DNA of 64,000 bases, taken from Saccharobesus litoralis. Its GTDB lineage: Bacteria; Pseudomonadota; Gammaproteobacteria; Enterobacterales; Alteromonadaceae. Positions 1-13,270 of the stretch are shown in pieces (within the stretch, counting starts at the first letter, position 1; each line of letters opens with the position of its first letter). Below the pieces are notes generated by a model that saw only the letters and a program-made list of their open reading frames with translations, was not told the origin of the DNA and did no database searches. The position numbers and the translations under genes are program-made. The stretch covers positions 3,636,065-3,700,064 of the forward strand of contig NZ_CP026604.1 in assembly GCF_003063625.1 (NCBI RefSeq), read 5' to 3'.

Positions 1-1
1 T

Positions 2-1003
2 ATTGCTAACTCGATTGTTAAACCGTTAATGCGATTTTCGCAATTATTTTCAGAGATCCGTCGCGACAATGATTTGACCCGAAGTGTTGAATATAAGGCT
101 AATGACGAATTATCTCAGGTAGCTAGAGATTTCAATTCGTTAATGGGGGATTTTAGAGATGCGGTTAGCAACATTCATGAAACCACTGGCGTTTTAGATA
201 TTGCAATGAACGAGTTGTGGAAAAACACCGAAAGTACCACCGTAGGTATGCAAACCCAACAACAAGAGAGTGAAATGGTGGCTACTGCGGCTACTGAAAT
301 GCAAGCAACGGTAGAGCAAATTGCCCGTAATACTGAATCTGCTGCGAGTAAAGCAGACCGAACCAGCCAGAGTGCTAATGAAGGACACGAACAAGTTAAA
401 TTAACGGTTGAAGCCATTCAAAATTTATCTAGCCAACTCGATAAAGCGTCGCATGTAGTGGGTGATCTAGAACAAGATAGTTCGACCATAGGTCAGGTTT
501 TAGAAGTTATTCGTAGTATTGCCGAGCAAACGAATTTGCTAGCACTTAATGCTGCAATCGAGGCTGCAAGGGCTGGTGAGCAAGGTCGAGGATTTGCGGT
601 CGTTGCAGATGAGGTTCGTAACTTGGCTATGCGCACCCAAGAATCAACACGTGAAATTGAAACCATAATAACGACATTACAATCCCGCACGTCGGATATC
701 GTACAAATTATGTCTATTTGTCAAAGCGATGGACAAAAGAGCGCAGAGCAAGCCGAGCATGCTGGTCAGTTATTAATTGAGATTAATGACAATGTGATGG
801 CTATTGTAGAAATGAATACGTCAATAGCGGCAGCTATAGAAGAGCAAAGTAAAGTAGCTTCAGAAGTGAATAAAAATGTAGTGAATATTCGAGACATCGC
901 TATCGATGTTAAAGGTAAAGCTGAACAAAACTCACAGACAAGTGTCGAAATATCTCAACAGGTAACGTCCTTACATAAAACAGTTGAGATATTTAAAATT
1001 TAA
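2..1003 (+). CDS. Methyl-accepting chemotaxis protein, C-terminal part (5' end outside window)
   Basis: This is the cytoplasmic part of a chemotaxis receptor that passes ligand signals to CheA/CheW at the inner membrane. The reading frame is open from base 2, so the first visible ATG (position 29) is internal and the sensor and membrane segments lie upstream of the window. The first ~55 residues ([10 protein letters not shown]...) fit the end of a HAMP linker. They are followed by a long heptad-rich coiled coil. The signalling hairpin tip is clear: [20 protein letters not shown], then [15 protein letters not shown]. Glutamine/glutamate-rich flanks are the likely methylation helices. No CheR-binding pentapeptide is seen at the C-terminus, which ends TVEIFKI. 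The ligand cannot be inferred. The gene is convergent with bamD. Family assignment is certain; specificity is unknown. Confidence 0.95.
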   Translation: MANSIVKPLMRFSQLFSEIRRDNDLTRSVEYKANDELSQVARDFNSLMGDFRDAVSNIHETTGVLDIAMNELWKNTESTTVGMQTQQQESEMVATAATEMQATVEQIARNTESAASKADRTSQSANEGHEQVKLTVEAIQNLSSQLDKASHVVGDLEQDSSTIGQVLEVIRSIAEQTNLLALNAAIEAARAGEQGRGFAVVADEVRNLAMRTQESTREIETIITTLQSRTSDIVQIMSICQSDGQKSAEQAEHAGQLLIEINDNVMAIVEMNTSIAAAIEEQSKVASEVNKNVVNIRDIAIDVKGKAEQNSQTSVEISQQVTSLHKTVEIFKI

Positions 1004-1038
1004 CTAGTTGCAACTCGGGAAGTCGTTTGTCGAAATGA

Positions 1039-1064
1039 TGAGGCTGAAATACCAGTCAGCCTCA
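1039..1064. terminator. Stem-loop between convergent MCP gene and bamD
   Basis: A perfect 9-bp stem (TGAGGCTGA / TCAGCCTCA) with an 8-nt loop lies between two convergent stop codons and is followed by a short A-rich run. The T-tract is poor on either strand, so termination efficiency is uncertain. Its position suggests a shared bidirectional terminator. Confidence 0.45.
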
Positions 1065-1075
1065 ATAAAAATCAC

Positions 1076-1864
1076 TTAATTAAGAATATTTCTTTGGTAG
1101 TTAGGGTAGTTTAGCTTAAGCACTTTTTGTGCATTCTGTTTTAATGGCTCTAACCCCAGCTCTTCGTAACTTATCACCATAATATCTAGCGCTTTTGCGA
1201 CTTGATTAGTCTCACCAAACGTTTCTACTACACGTTTCGCGCGATTAGCCGCCGCCGCGTATGCTTGACGAGCAATATAATATTCAGCAGCAGCAATTTC
1301 TGTTTTAGCCATAAAGTCTTTTAAATAAACCATACGTTGGCGGGCATCAGCCGCATACTTACTGTCAGGATGATCGTTGACTATAGTTGAAAAGTCACTA
1401 AAAGCTTCGCCGATGGTTTTTACGTCGCGGTCGTAGCGCTCAATACCAAAGGCTTCTTGGAATGCATTTTTTGCCAATTGAATATTGACCAGTCCACGTA
1501 AGTAATGCACGTAATCAATATTTTGATGATTAGGGTTCATTCGTAAAAAACGATCGATTGATGCCAGTGCTTGCGCCGATTTTGACATCTTGTAGTTAAC
1601 GTAAATCAGATCCAGTTGAACTTGATGCGAATGAGGGCCAAATGGGAATTGCGAGTCTAACGCATTTAAAATTTCTGATGCAGGAAAATAAGCGCCACCT
1701 TCTAAAAAGGTCTTGGCTTTTTCATATTCAGCTTGTAAAGACGATTTTTCTTCAATAATTATTTCATCTGGAGAGCTAGAGCAAGCAACAAGGCTAGCAC
1801 TACAAGCTAACGCTAATAGGGCTTTGGAAGCGGATAATTTTAAATTTTTAGAGAAAAGCAACAT
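1076..1864 (-). CDS. bamD: Outer membrane protein assembly factor BamD (lipoprotein)
   Basis: BamD is an essential lipoprotein of the BAM complex that inserts beta-barrel proteins into the outer membrane. The 262-residue product has a signal peptide ending in the lipobox LVAC, with the lipidated Cys at residue 28. Helical TPR-like repeats follow (e.g. AKTFLEGGAYFPASEILNAL and the later YYIARQAYAAAANRAKRVVE), typical of the ComL/YfiO family (usually ~245 residues). It is transcribed divergently from rluD, the arrangement known in E. coli (yfiO/rluD), which supports orthology. Start is the ATG at 1864, directly giving the signal peptide. Confidence 0.95.
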   Translation of the reverse strand: MLLFSKNLKLSASKALLALACSASLVACSSSPDEIIIEEKSSLQAEYEKAKTFLEGGAYFPASEILNALDSQFPFGPHSHQVQLDLIYVNYKMSKSAQALASIDRFLRMNPNHQNIDYVHYLRGLVNIQLAKNAFQEAFGIERYDRDVKTIGEAFSDFSTIVNDHPDSKYAADARQRMVYLKDFMAKTEIAAAEYYIARQAYAAAANRAKRVVETFGETNQVAKALDIMVISYEELGLEPLKQNAQKVLKLNYPNYQRNILN

Positions 1865-2044
1865 AAACCTATATCTAGCATAATTAATATATTGATAAAA
1901 CTGCGCGGCATTCTAGCACGCCAATTTGCTCCGGTATAGCAGACAGAATAAGCTAATCTGCTAGACTTATTTCAGCAGAGTAGACTGTTTAATCAGAAAA
2001 AAGTTTGCAACTCGCTCACAATTATTGTGCTAAATGTCGCATAT

Positions 2045-2058
2045 CGGCTTGCAAGCCG
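2045..2058. promoter_or_regulatory. Perfect 14-bp palindrome upstream of rluD
   Basis: CGGCTTGCAAGCCG is fully palindromic and lies 51 bp upstream of the rluD start. A possible -10 (TACAAT, 2060-2065) follows directly, so the palindrome would sit in the promoter spacer. It could be an operator or the base of a leader hairpin. No regulator can be named. Confidence 0.3.
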
Positions 2059-2108
2059 TTACAATGCGCGGCTTTTTGTACCTCGCGTGTTTATTTTAAG
2101 GTTAATTA

Positions 2109-3092
2109 ATGAACGAATTTGAAAAAGTCTCGCTCTCTGAGCAATTATCCCCAACAGCCGTTGGCAAGCGCTTAGATCAAGCTATTGCCGAGCTTTTTCC
2201 TGAGTATTCTCGTTCTCGATTGAAAGAATGGATCTTAGCCGGTGCTGTGCAAGTCGATGGCCATGTTGTCACTAAAGCACGTGAAAAAGTGCTTGGCACC
2301 GAATTAATTGAAATAAACGCCGAGTTGCCGATAGAGGTCGAAGACCAAGCGGAAGCTATTGATTTAGATATTGTATATGAAGACGACGATATCCTTGTTA
2401 TTAATAAGCCTGCAGGTTTGGTTGTGCATCCAGGTGCGGGCAATCGTCAAGGAACATTACTTAATGCGTTATTGCATCATTGTTCTGAGTTAGAGCATGT
2501 ACCGCGCGCAGGTATAGTTCACCGTTTAGATAAAGACACAACTGGGTTGATGGTTGTTGCTAAAAATTTACCTGCACAAACTTCCTTAGTCGCTCAGTTG
2601 CAGGACAAAACTGTGACTCGCGAATATGAAGCAGTGATTAACGGTACGCTTGCTGCCGGTGGTAAAGTCGATGCCCCAATTGGTCGCCATGCGACTAAAC
2701 GAACATTAATGGCAGTTGTCCAAATGGGGGGCAAAGATGCCGTTACACACTACCGCGTTGCTGAGCGTTTTCGAGCGCATACACGAGTTAGAGTGCGTTT
2801 AGAAACAGGCCGAACTCACCAAATTAGAGTACATATGGCAAGCTTGAAATACCCTTTAGTTGGTGATTTTGCCTATGGTGGTAAGGTAAGGCCACCAAAA
2901 GGAGCCAGTGAGTTGTTAATTGATACTTTACGTGGTTTTACCCGCCAAGCCTTACATGCCGCTGTATTGGAATTAGAACATCCACGGACCTATGAGTGGA
3001 TGCAGTTTAAAGCGGATGTACCAGAGGATATGATTAATTTATCGGCTGTATTACGAGCGGATGTAAAAGAGCATGGTTTAGATGAATACTAA
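2109..3092 (+). CDS. rluD: 23S rRNA pseudouridine(1911/1915/1917) synthase RluD
   Basis: RluD isomerises three uridines in helix 69 of 23S rRNA to pseudouridine, which matters for subunit joining. The 327-residue protein has an N-terminal S4 RNA-binding domain (about residues 18-80: GKRLDQAIAELFPEYSRSRL...) and a RluA-type catalytic domain. The motif HRLDKDTTGL contains the catalytic aspartate at residue 141, and RTHQIRVHM is the conserved substrate-side motif. Length matches the E. coli enzyme (326 residues). The stop codon overlaps the pgeF start by one base (TAATG), indicating translational coupling. Divergent from bamD, as in E. coli. Confidence 0.95.
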   Translation: MNEFEKVSLSEQLSPTAVGKRLDQAIAELFPEYSRSRLKEWILAGAVQVDGHVVTKAREKVLGTELIEINAELPIEVEDQAEAIDLDIVYEDDDILVINKPAGLVVHPGAGNRQGTLLNALLHHCSELEHVPRAGIVHRLDKDTTGLMVVAKNLPAQTSLVAQLQDKTVTREYEAVINGTLAAGGKVDAPIGRHATKRTLMAVVQMGGKDAVTHYRVAERFRAHTRVRVRLETGRTHQIRVHMASLKYPLVGDFAYGGKVRPPKGASELLIDTLRGFTRQALHAAVLELEHPRTYEWMQFKADVPEDMINLSAVLRADVKEHGLDEY

Positions 3093-3853
3093 TGGTATTA
3101 ACGGATAAACCTTGGTTTAAACCAAACTTTCCCGAATTTGACGGTTTGCATTGTTTATCAACAATGCGAGCGTCTATTACGAATTCAGATCCCATCGGCC
3201 ATAGTCTCCCGCCATACAATCAATTTAATTTAGGCTTACATGTTCATGATGATCCTGTGGCTGTTATTCAAAATCGATCAGAATTACCTTGTCCAACAAG
3301 GATTGCTTGGTTAAAGCAAACTCACAGTGACAGGGTTGTCAATAGTCAGCAAGTATTTGATGTTGGCTTGCCAATTGATGCTGATGCCTGTTGGACACAG
3401 CAAATTGGCCATGTATGTGCGGTAATGACCGCAGACTGTTTACCCGTTTTATTATTTGATACAAACCAGCGTAAAGTTGCTGCTGTTCATTGTGGTTGGC
3501 GTGGCCTTCAACAACGTATTATTAGTCGTACAATTAAAGTGATGAATGCGGATCCATTAGATATTTTTGTTTGGCTCGGCCCAGCAATTGGAGCTCAAGT
3601 ATTCGAAGTGGGTGAAGATGTTTTAGCTGCATTTGCGCAAGTCGATAAAAATTATCAACAATGTTTTACCGCTGCCAATAACAAATTCCTATTAAACATC
3701 TATTCATTGGCTAAAGTGGAACTTGAGCAGTTAGGGATCTCAAATATCTATTTTGATGACGTTTGTACCTATTCTAACCCTGAAGCTTTTTACTCTTATC
3801 GACGCGATGGTGCGACCGGAAGAATGGCAAGTTTAATCTGGTTGGAACGATAA
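3092..3853 (+). CDS. pgeF: Purine nucleoside phosphorylase / laccase-domain protein PgeF (YfiH)
   Basis: This DUF152/YfiH-family protein has been described as a multicopper-oxidase-like laccase, as a purine nucleoside phosphorylase/adenosine deaminase, and as a peptidoglycan-editing factor. The 253-residue sequence carries the family metal-site motifs: KQTHSDRV, MTADCLPVLL and VHCGWRGL, i.e. the His, Cys and His ligands. It also has the C-terminal CTYSNPEAFYSYRRDGATGRMASLIW signature in segments. It shares one base with the rluD stop and precedes clpB, the conserved rluD-pgeF-clpB order. Confidence 0.92.
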   Translation: MVLTDKPWFKPNFPEFDGLHCLSTMRASITNSDPIGHSLPPYNQFNLGLHVHDDPVAVIQNRSELPCPTRIAWLKQTHSDRVVNSQQVFDVGLPIDADACWTQQIGHVCAVMTADCLPVLLFDTNQRKVAAVHCGWRGLQQRIISRTIKVMNADPLDIFVWLGPAIGAQVFEVGEDVLAAFAQVDKNYQQCFTAANNKFLLNIYSLAKVELEQLGISNIYFDDVCTYSNPEAFYSYRRDGATGRMASLIWLER

Positions 3854-3874
3854 TCTTATTTTATTCATACAGCT

Positions 3875-3893
3875 AAAGGTTTGATAAACCTTT
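3875..3893 (+). terminator. Short perfect stem-loop after pgeF
   Basis: AAAGGTTT and AAACCTTT form an 8-bp AT-rich stem with a 3-nt loop, 22 bp after the pgeF stop and 30 bp before the clpB heat-shock promoter. The following bases are A-rich rather than T-rich, so this would be a weak terminator at best. Confidence 0.35.
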
Positions 3894-3922
3894 ATAAAAA
3901 TGAAATTCCTACTTTATTCCTC

Positions 3923-3952
3923 CTTGAAAACCCAGTGACCGCACCCAATTAT
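3923..3952 (+). promoter_or_regulatory. Sigma-32 (RpoH) heat-shock promoter of clpB
   Basis: CTTGAAA (3923-3929) matches the sigma-32 -35 consensus exactly. After a 14-nt spacer comes CCCAATTAT (3944-3952), close to the -10 consensus CCCCATNT. The predicted start lies about 45 bp upstream of the clpB ATG. This agrees with the known heat-shock regulation of clpB; promoter activity itself is inferred. Confidence 0.8.
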
Positions 3953-4007
3953 ATTTGCATAGAGAGATGGGAGTGGTTCCCGTTATCGGTGTTTATCAGG
4001 TGGCTTT

Positions 4008-6584
4008 ATGCGATTAGACAAACTTACCAGTAATTTCCAGTTGGCTATTTCAGATGCTCAGTCATTAGCTCTTGGGCGTGATCACCAATTCATTGAGCCT
4101 ACACATTTAATGCATGCCTTGCTTAATCAAGACGGCGGCAGTATTCGCTCTTTATTACAAGCGGCTGATGTTAATGTCAATGGCTTGCGCTCTCAACTAG
4201 CTGAAGCGCTTGACCGTATTCCTAAAGTTGAAGGGATTGGTGGTGACGTTACTTTATCTAATAGCTTGATTAGTTTACTTAACCTTTGCGATAAAATTTC
4301 TCAGAAAAGAGATGATAAATACATTTCGAGCGAGATTTTTATTCTAGCTGCAGTTGAGGATAAATCACCACTAGGTGACATTTTGCGTCGTTCAGGTGGC
4401 ACTAAAACAAATATTGAAAAAGCCATAGAAAAAGTTCGTGGTGGTCAAAATGTGGATGATCCTAATGCAGAAGAAAAACGTCAAGCACTCGAAAAGTACA
4501 CAATTGACTTAACCGAGAGAGCTGAGCAGGGCAAACTTGATCCGGTTATCGGCCGTGATGATGAAATCCGCCGCACCATTCAAGTCTTGCAACGCCGAAC
4601 TAAAAACAATCCGGTATTAATTGGTGAACCAGGTGTCGGTAAAACCGCTATTGTTGAAGGTTTAGCGCAACGTATTATTAATGGCGAAGTGCCTGAAGGA
4701 TTAAAAAATAAGCGTGTGCTTTCTCTTGATTTAGGCGCCTTAGTTGCAGGTGCTAAGTATCGTGGTGAATTTGAGGAACGCCTAAAAGCGGTATTAAATG
4801 AGCTTTCTAAAGAAGAAGGCCAAGTCGTTTTATTTATCGACGAACTGCATACCATGGTTGGCGCAGGTAAAACCGACGGTGCAATGGACGCAGGCAATAT
4901 GCTAAAACCAGCACTAGCTCGAGGTGAACTTCACTGCGTTGGTGCTACTACTTTAGACGAATATCGGCAGTATATTGAAAAAGACGCTGCCTTAGAGCGG
5001 CGTTTCCAAAAAGTATTGGTTGATCAACCCAATGTTGAAGATACGATTGCTATTTTACGTGGTTTAAAAGAACGATATGAGCTGCATCATTCTGTTGAGA
5101 TCACGGATCCTGCTATCGTAGCAGCGGCTTCGCTTTCTCATCGCTATATATCAGACCGTCAATTACCCGATAAAGCCATAGATCTGATTGATGAAGCTGC
5201 GTCTAGTATTCGGATCCAAATTGATTCAAAACCAGAAGATTTGGAAAAATTGGAAAGGCGTATCATTCAGCTCAAGTTGGAGCAGCAAGCCCTAGAGAAA
5301 GAGCGAGACGATGCCAGTAAAAAACGTTTAGAGGCACTGCGTACCGAATTAAATAAATGTGATGCGAAATTCAATGTACTGGAAGAAATTTGGCATTCAG
5401 AAAAAGCGGCGCTAGCAGGTACACAAAATATTAAAGCCGAATTAGAACAAGCAAGAATGGACTTGGAAATAGCCAGACGAGCGGGTGATTTAAGCCGTAT
5501 GTCAGAGTTGCAGTATGGTCGTATTCCGGCATTAGAGCGTCAATTAGATTTGGCGGTGCAAGCTGAAATGCAAGATATGAGTTTGTTAAAGCACCGTGTA
5601 ACTGACAATGAAATAGCGGAAGTTTTGTCTCGTTGGACTGGGATACCTGTAACCAAGATGCTAGAAGGTGAAAAGGAAAAACTACTCAAGCTTGAACAAA
5701 TGCTGCACAAAAAAGTAGTGGGTCAAGATGAAGCGGTTAGCGCCGTCGCCAATGCTATTCGACGTTCTCGTGCGGGACTAGGCGACCCCAATCGACCCAT
5801 TGGATCATTTTTATTTCTTGGTCCTACGGGAGTCGGTAAGACAGAATTGTGTAAAGCATTGGCCAATTTCATGTTTGACTCTGACAGCGCAATGGTGCGT
5901 ATCGATATGTCGGAATTTATGGAAAAACATGCAGTTGCTCGACTTGTTGGCGCACCTCCTGGATATGTCGGTTACGAAGAGGGGGGTTATTTAACAGAGG
6001 CTGTCAGGCGCAAACCTTATTCAGTTATTTTACTGGATGAAGTTGAAAAGGCCCATCCAGATGTATTCAATATCTTATTACAGTTGCTAGATGATGGTCG
6101 TCTAACCGATGGGCAAGGCAGAACGGTTGATTTTAAAAATACGGTTATCATTATGACCTCTAACTTAGGTTCTGATGTCATACAGGAAAAATTTACTAGT
6201 GGACATCAAGAAGATATACAAACTGCAGTTATGCAAGTCGTTAGTCAATATTTTCGCCCTGAGTTTTTAAATAGAATTGATGATACTGTTGTATTTCATC
6301 CATTAGGTGGCGATCATATTAAGTCGATTGCTAAAATCCAGTTATTGAGCTTGCAAAAGCGCTTAGCGGAAAAAGAATTTAAACTTAATGTGACAGATCA
6401 GGCTTTAACTTACATAGCGAATGCCGGATTTGATCCCGTATTTGGTGCTCGACCACTTAAGCGAGCGATACAGCAGGAGTTAGAAAATAAACTTGCCCAA
6501 GCTTTATTGAGTGGTAAGTTAAAACCAGCATCAACCATTGTTGTGGACATTGAAAACCAACAATTGGTGTTTAAAACTAAATAA
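4008..6584 (+). CDS. clpB: ATP-dependent disaggregase ClpB
   Basis: ClpB is the Hsp100 disaggregase that works with DnaK/DnaJ/GrpE to pull proteins out of aggregates in the cytoplasm. The 858-residue protein is full length (E. coli 857). Order: Clp N-domain repeats (residues ~1-145, starting [18 protein letters not shown]), AAA-1 with Walker A GEPGVGKT near 207 and Walker [10 protein letters not shown], the M-domain coiled coil (~410-525, rich in E/K/L), and AAA-2 with Walker A GPTGVGKT near 607 and the pore-loop motif GYVGYEEGG. The C-terminal D2 small domain ends before QQLVFKTK. A sigma-32 promoter precedes it and a strong hairpin terminator overlaps its stop codon, so it is a single-gene heat-shock unit. 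Confidence 0.98.
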   Translation: MRLDKLTSNFQLAISDAQSLALGRDHQFIEPTHLMHALLNQDGGSIRSLLQAADVNVNGLRSQLAEALDRIPKVEGIGGDVTLSNSLISLLNLCDKISQKRDDKYISSEIFILAAVEDKSPLGDILRRSGGTKTNIEKAIEKVRGGQNVDDPNAEEKRQALEKYTIDLTERAEQGKLDPVIGRDDEIRRTIQVLQRRTKNNPVLIGEPGVGKTAIVEGLAQRIINGEVPEGLKNKRVLSLDLGALVAGAKYRGEFEERLKAVLNELSKEEGQVVLFIDELHTMVGAGKTDGAMDAGNMLKPALARGELHCVGATTLDEYRQYIEKDAALERRFQKVLVDQPNVEDTIAILRGLKERYELHHSVEITDPAIVAAASLSHRYISDRQLPDKAIDLIDEAASSIRIQIDSKPEDLEKLERRIIQLKLEQQALEKERDDASKKRLEALRTELNKCDAKFNVLEEIWHSEKAALAGTQNIKAELEQARMDLEIARRAGDLSRMSELQYGRIPALERQLDLAVQAEMQDMSLLKHRVTDNEIAEVLSRWTGIPVTKMLEGEKEKLLKLEQMLHKKVVGQDEAVSAVANAIRRSRAGLGDPNRPIGSFLFLGPTGVGKTELCKALANFMFDSDSAMVRIDMSEFMEKHAVARLVGAPPGYVGYEEGGYLTEAVRRKPYSVILLDEVEKAHPDVFNILLQLLDDGRLTDGQGRTVDFKNTVIIMTSNLGSDVIQEKFTSGHQEDIQTAVMQVVSQYFRPEFLNRIDDTVVFHPLGGDHIKSIAKIQLLSLQKRLAEKEFKLNVTDQALTYIANAGFDPVFGARPLKRAIQQELENKLAQALLSGKLKPASTIVVDIENQQLVFKTK

Positions 6585-6613
6585 AGGAGCTTTAATGCTC
6601 CTTTAATTTTTTG
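6583..6613 (+). terminator. Rho-independent terminator of clpB
   Basis: AAAGGAGC / GCTCCTTT form an 8-bp stem with a 6-nt loop followed by AATTTTTT. The stem begins within the clpB stop codon. Confidence 0.85.
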
Positions 6614-6713
6614 AATACAAAAGTTTATCATTAGTTAATATTCGAGTAGACTTTTGCTTAATAATATAGGGCAACGCCCATTTCCTTTCTTTTATCTCGG
6701 AATATCAATATCT

Positions 6714-7541
6714 ATGTCAAATAAGCGCCGTGGGGTTTATTTACTCCCCAATGTATTAACGACAGGTGGACTATTTTCAGGTTTCTATGCCGTTATTGCG
6801 TCCATGAATCATCAATTTGAAAGTGCGGCAGTAGCAATATTTATTGCTATGATTTTTGATGCGCTTGATGGTCGAGTTGCGCGTATTACCAATACCCAAA
6901 GTGCTTTTGGAGCTGAATACGATAGTATGGCAGATATGATTTCATTCGGCATTGCTCCTGCTATCGTTGCATACAATTGGGCTTTGGTTGATCTTGGAAA
7001 AGCAGGATGGTTAGCTGCGTTTGTATATACAGCTGGTGCCGCATTAAGGCTTGCTCGATTTAATACTACTGTGGGTACAGCAGACACTCGATTTTTCCAA
7101 GGGTTAGCTAGTCCGGCTGCAGCGGCGATTGTCGCGGGAATGGTTTGGGTTGGTAGTGAATATGAAATTAAGGGTAGTGATTACTCAATTATCGCAGCAA
7201 TCATTACAGTTGCTTCAGGGTTACTCATGGTGAGTAACTTTAAATATTCCTCTTTTAAAGAAGTTGACTGGAAAGCGAAAGTTCCATTTATCGTTATATT
7301 AGTCATGGTTTTAGCTTTTATTGTTGTTGCAACAGAACCGGCGTTAGTCTTATTTATTATCTTTTCACTTTATGCCCTGTCGGGACCTATCCTAACTTAT
7401 CGTTCGGAGAAAAGTATTAACTTGCATCACTTAGTAGGTGAGGCGCATGAAAATGATCATCCTGAAGATACCAAAGATTGTGAAGCGCCACACGATAAGT
7501 CAGGCGATAAGCATAAAAAGGTTGACGAGGATTGCGTTTAA
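6714..7541 (+). CDS. pssA: CDP-diacylglycerol--serine O-phosphatidyltransferase
   Basis: This inner-membrane enzyme makes phosphatidylserine from CDP-diacylglycerol and serine, the first step to phosphatidylethanolamine. The CDP-alcohol phosphotransferase signature D-x2-DG-x2-AR-x8-G-x3-D-x3-D is intact in the segment beginning DALDGRVAR. Several hydrophobic segments follow. It belongs to the multi-pass PssA type, not the E. coli peripheral PssA. The frame is open back to a TTG at 6654, but the ATG at 6714 (MSNKRRGVYLLPN) matches the family start and avoids an implausible N-terminal extension; it gives 275 residues. The hydrophilic tail rich in H, D and K after the last helix is variable in the family. 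Confidence 0.9.
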   Translation: MSNKRRGVYLLPNVLTTGGLFSGFYAVIASMNHQFESAAVAIFIAMIFDALDGRVARITNTQSAFGAEYDSMADMISFGIAPAIVAYNWALVDLGKAGWLAAFVYTAGAALRLARFNTTVGTADTRFFQGLASPAAAAIVAGMVWVGSEYEIKGSDYSIIAAIITVASGLLMVSNFKYSSFKEVDWKAKVPFIVILVMVLAFIVVATEPALVLFIIFSLYALSGPILTYRSEKSINLHHLVGEAHENDHPEDTKDCEAPHDKSGDKHKKVDEDCV

Positions 7542-7590
7542 ATTGACAAAATCATCAATCTGGTTGTTTTTAAGACAATAATCACTCAAT

Positions 7591-7623
7591 AAATAAGCCC
7601 TGCAATGTCAGGGCTTATTTTTA
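7591..7623 (+). terminator. Rho-independent terminator of pssA
   Basis: A perfect 12-bp stem (AAATAAGCCCTG / CAGGGCTTATTT) with a 6-nt loop, ending in a T-rich run, lies 49 bp after the pssA stop and just upstream of the rRNA promoters. Confidence 0.85.
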
Positions 7624-7645
7624 TCATAAAAACTTCATTTTTTAG

Positions 7646-7678
7646 TTGACCGAATCTAATTCCTCCCTATAATGCGCC
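7646..7678 (+). promoter_or_regulatory. rrn promoter P1
   Basis: TTGACC (7646-7651) and TATAAT (7668-7673) are separated by 16 bp and followed by a GC-rich discriminator GCGCC (7674-7678), the hallmark of stringently controlled rRNA promoters. The A/T-rich stretch 7621-7645 just upstream resembles an UP element. Confidence 0.8.
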
Positions 7679-7760
7679 ACCACAAACGAGGCGGCCTCAA
7701 CAAGAGTTGAAACCAAATCGACAAGGTTAAAATTAATTTTAAATGTTTTAAAAATTAAGG

Positions 7761-7788
7761 TTGACTTTGAAAAATAAGGGCGTATTAT
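7761..7788 (+). promoter_or_regulatory. rrn promoter P2
   Basis: TTGACT (7761-7766) and TATTAT (7783-7788) with a 16-bp spacer are followed by a GC-rich discriminator (TCGCGTCCC). It lies 115 bp downstream of P1, as in tandem rrn promoters of enterobacteria. Confidence 0.65.
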
Positions 7789-7860
7789 TCGCGTCCCGCT
7801 TTGAGAGGAATGCTTCACAAAGCAGTCGAAACAAATCGGTTTATTCCCAAAAGTTTCGGC

Positions 7861-7906
7861 AAGTTCTTTAACAATTTGGTAGCTTACTTATCTGTGTGGG
7901 CACTCG
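7861..7906 (+). promoter_or_regulatory. rrn leader boxA antitermination region
   Basis: GTTCTTTAACAATTT closely matches the leader boxA (Nus-factor antitermination site). The following TCTGTGTGGGCACTCG is the conserved leader segment also present in E. coli. The rest of the leader (7907-8028) holds 16S processing-stem sequence and no gene. Confidence 0.8.
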
Positions 7907-8028
7907 TAAATATTCAGGTATAAAAAATTACTTGATGAAGAATGAGTGACTTATACAGTCTTAAAACTTGCTTCAACGACTTTGGTTGTTGAGTAAAAAA
8001 TCAGAATTCATTGAGACCCAGATTTACT

Positions 8029-9558
<1,530 letters not shown>

Positions 9559-9697
9559 CCTAAGACTTGAAATTTACTGAGTGTTCACACAGATAAGCAG
9601 TTACCAGAGTGGTTAGAGACCAAATCATTGACTCATCTAAATTGAGTTAATCAGTTTGGTTTCTCATCGAATTTCGTTCCTGACGAATTCGATATAC

Positions 9698-9713
9698 CTA
9701 CATCCTTGTAGGC
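9698..9713 (+). repeat. Small hairpin module (CCTACATCC-TTGTAGG type)
   Basis: CCTACATCCTTGTAGG, flanked by TA and CAA, differs by one base from the module inside the dispersed repeat copy at 17534-17549. Related modules are at 12907-12922 and, inverted, near 35111-35146. Confidence 0.6.
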
Positions 9714-9720
9714 AACCAAA

Positions 9721-9732
9721 TGTTCTTTAACA
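9721..9732 (+). promoter_or_regulatory. Spacer boxA antitermination site
   Basis: TGTTCTTTAACAAT repeats the leader boxA core, as expected in the 16S-23S spacer, where it lets the transcription complex remain terminator-resistant. Confidence 0.75.
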
Positions 9733-9980
9733 ATTAGGCAAAAGTAATAAGTTCATCCATATAGTGAATTTAGTATTCAAAATTTAATAGGCGCGTGAAA
9801 GTGTCATTTTGATTGATACGCCCAAAACACTGTACTTGAGAACACAGCAATCGCCATTTAGGCAAAGCCGTCGAGGAATGAAGAGACGATTTTATGCTTT
9901 TATAAATGAGTCCTATGAATGACGAAGACAATGCAGCATAAATGGTGAGTGCGAAGTTCAAAGGCTACTTTGGGTTGTAT

Positions 9981-12853
<2,873 letters not shown>

Positions 12854-13041
12854 ACAACGCCGAAGTGGCTTTGGCAGTAATTGTTCCAGACAATTACATT
12901 GCACTTCCTCCATCCATGGAGGTCGTGTGAGAAATGACACTAAAGACCCTATTAAGAAATACTAAACAAACTATAAAGAACGAACTTATTACAAGCCTAA
13001 TTGATTATCTAATCAAACAAGATTAGATAAGTAACAGTTTA
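12854..13041 (+). other. 23S-5S spacer with hairpin module
   Basis: Spacer with no tRNA. At 12907-12922 it holds CCTCCATCCATGGAGG. This equals the CCTACATCCATGTAGG module of the dispersed repeat with both members of one base pair changed (A-T to C-G), so the hairpin is preserved. Confidence 0.6.
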
Positions 13042-13159
13042 TGCCTGACGGCGATAGCATTGCGGAACCACCTGATTCCATCTCGAACTCAGAAGTGAAA
13101 CGCAATTGCGGCGATGGTAGTGTGGGAGGTCCCATGTGAGAGTAGCACACTGTCAGGCT
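13042..13159 (+). rRNA. rrf: 5S ribosomal RNA
   Basis: About 118 nt, with the terminal helix TGCCTGAC / GTCAGGC, the conserved CGAACTCAGAAGTGAAACGC loop region and the GGTAGTGTGGG helix. It is the last gene of the rRNA operon, and no tRNA follows it. Confidence 0.95.
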
Positions 13160-13172
13160 CTTATTCCAAAAG

Positions 13173-13201
13173 AAGCCCTTAGCGAAAGCTAAGGGCTTTT
13201 T
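13173..13201 (+). terminator. rrn operon terminator
   Basis: A perfect 11-bp stem (AAGCCCTTAGC / GCTAAGGGCTT) closed by a GAAA tetraloop and followed by TTT: a strong intrinsic terminator directly after 5S. Confidence 0.9.
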
Positions 13202-13270
13202 GCGTTTTAGCCAATCAAAACTAGTAGGCGAGCATTTATGCTTGCAAGCGTTGGTAAAAACGCTTAGTTT

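Larger units (their letters stand above)
9559..9980 (+). other. 16S-23S internal transcribed spacer without tRNA genes
   Basis: No tRNA is recognisable: there is no T-loop GTTCGAATC and no acceptor-stem pairing. Instead there is a long stem-loop (about 9614-9669), a hairpin CGAATTTCG...CGAATTCG (9668-9692), a small CCTACATCCTTGTAGG hairpin (9698-9713) and a second boxA (9721-9732). The 3' part (9774-9973) contains TAGGCAAAGCCGTC (9859-9872), which also occurs in the dispersed repeat at 17546. The last bases pair with the sequence after the 23S 3' end to form the 23S processing stem. Confidence 0.75.

Noticed and set aside
6654-6713. N-terminal extension of pssA from a TTG start
   Set aside because: The extension is not seen in the family and the ATG at 6714 gives the expected N-terminus.
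9600-9680. Possible tRNA in the 16S-23S spacer (CCAGAGTGGTTAGAG looks like a D-arm)
   Set aside because: No acceptor stem, no T-loop and no anticodon arm; the segment folds into one long hairpin instead.
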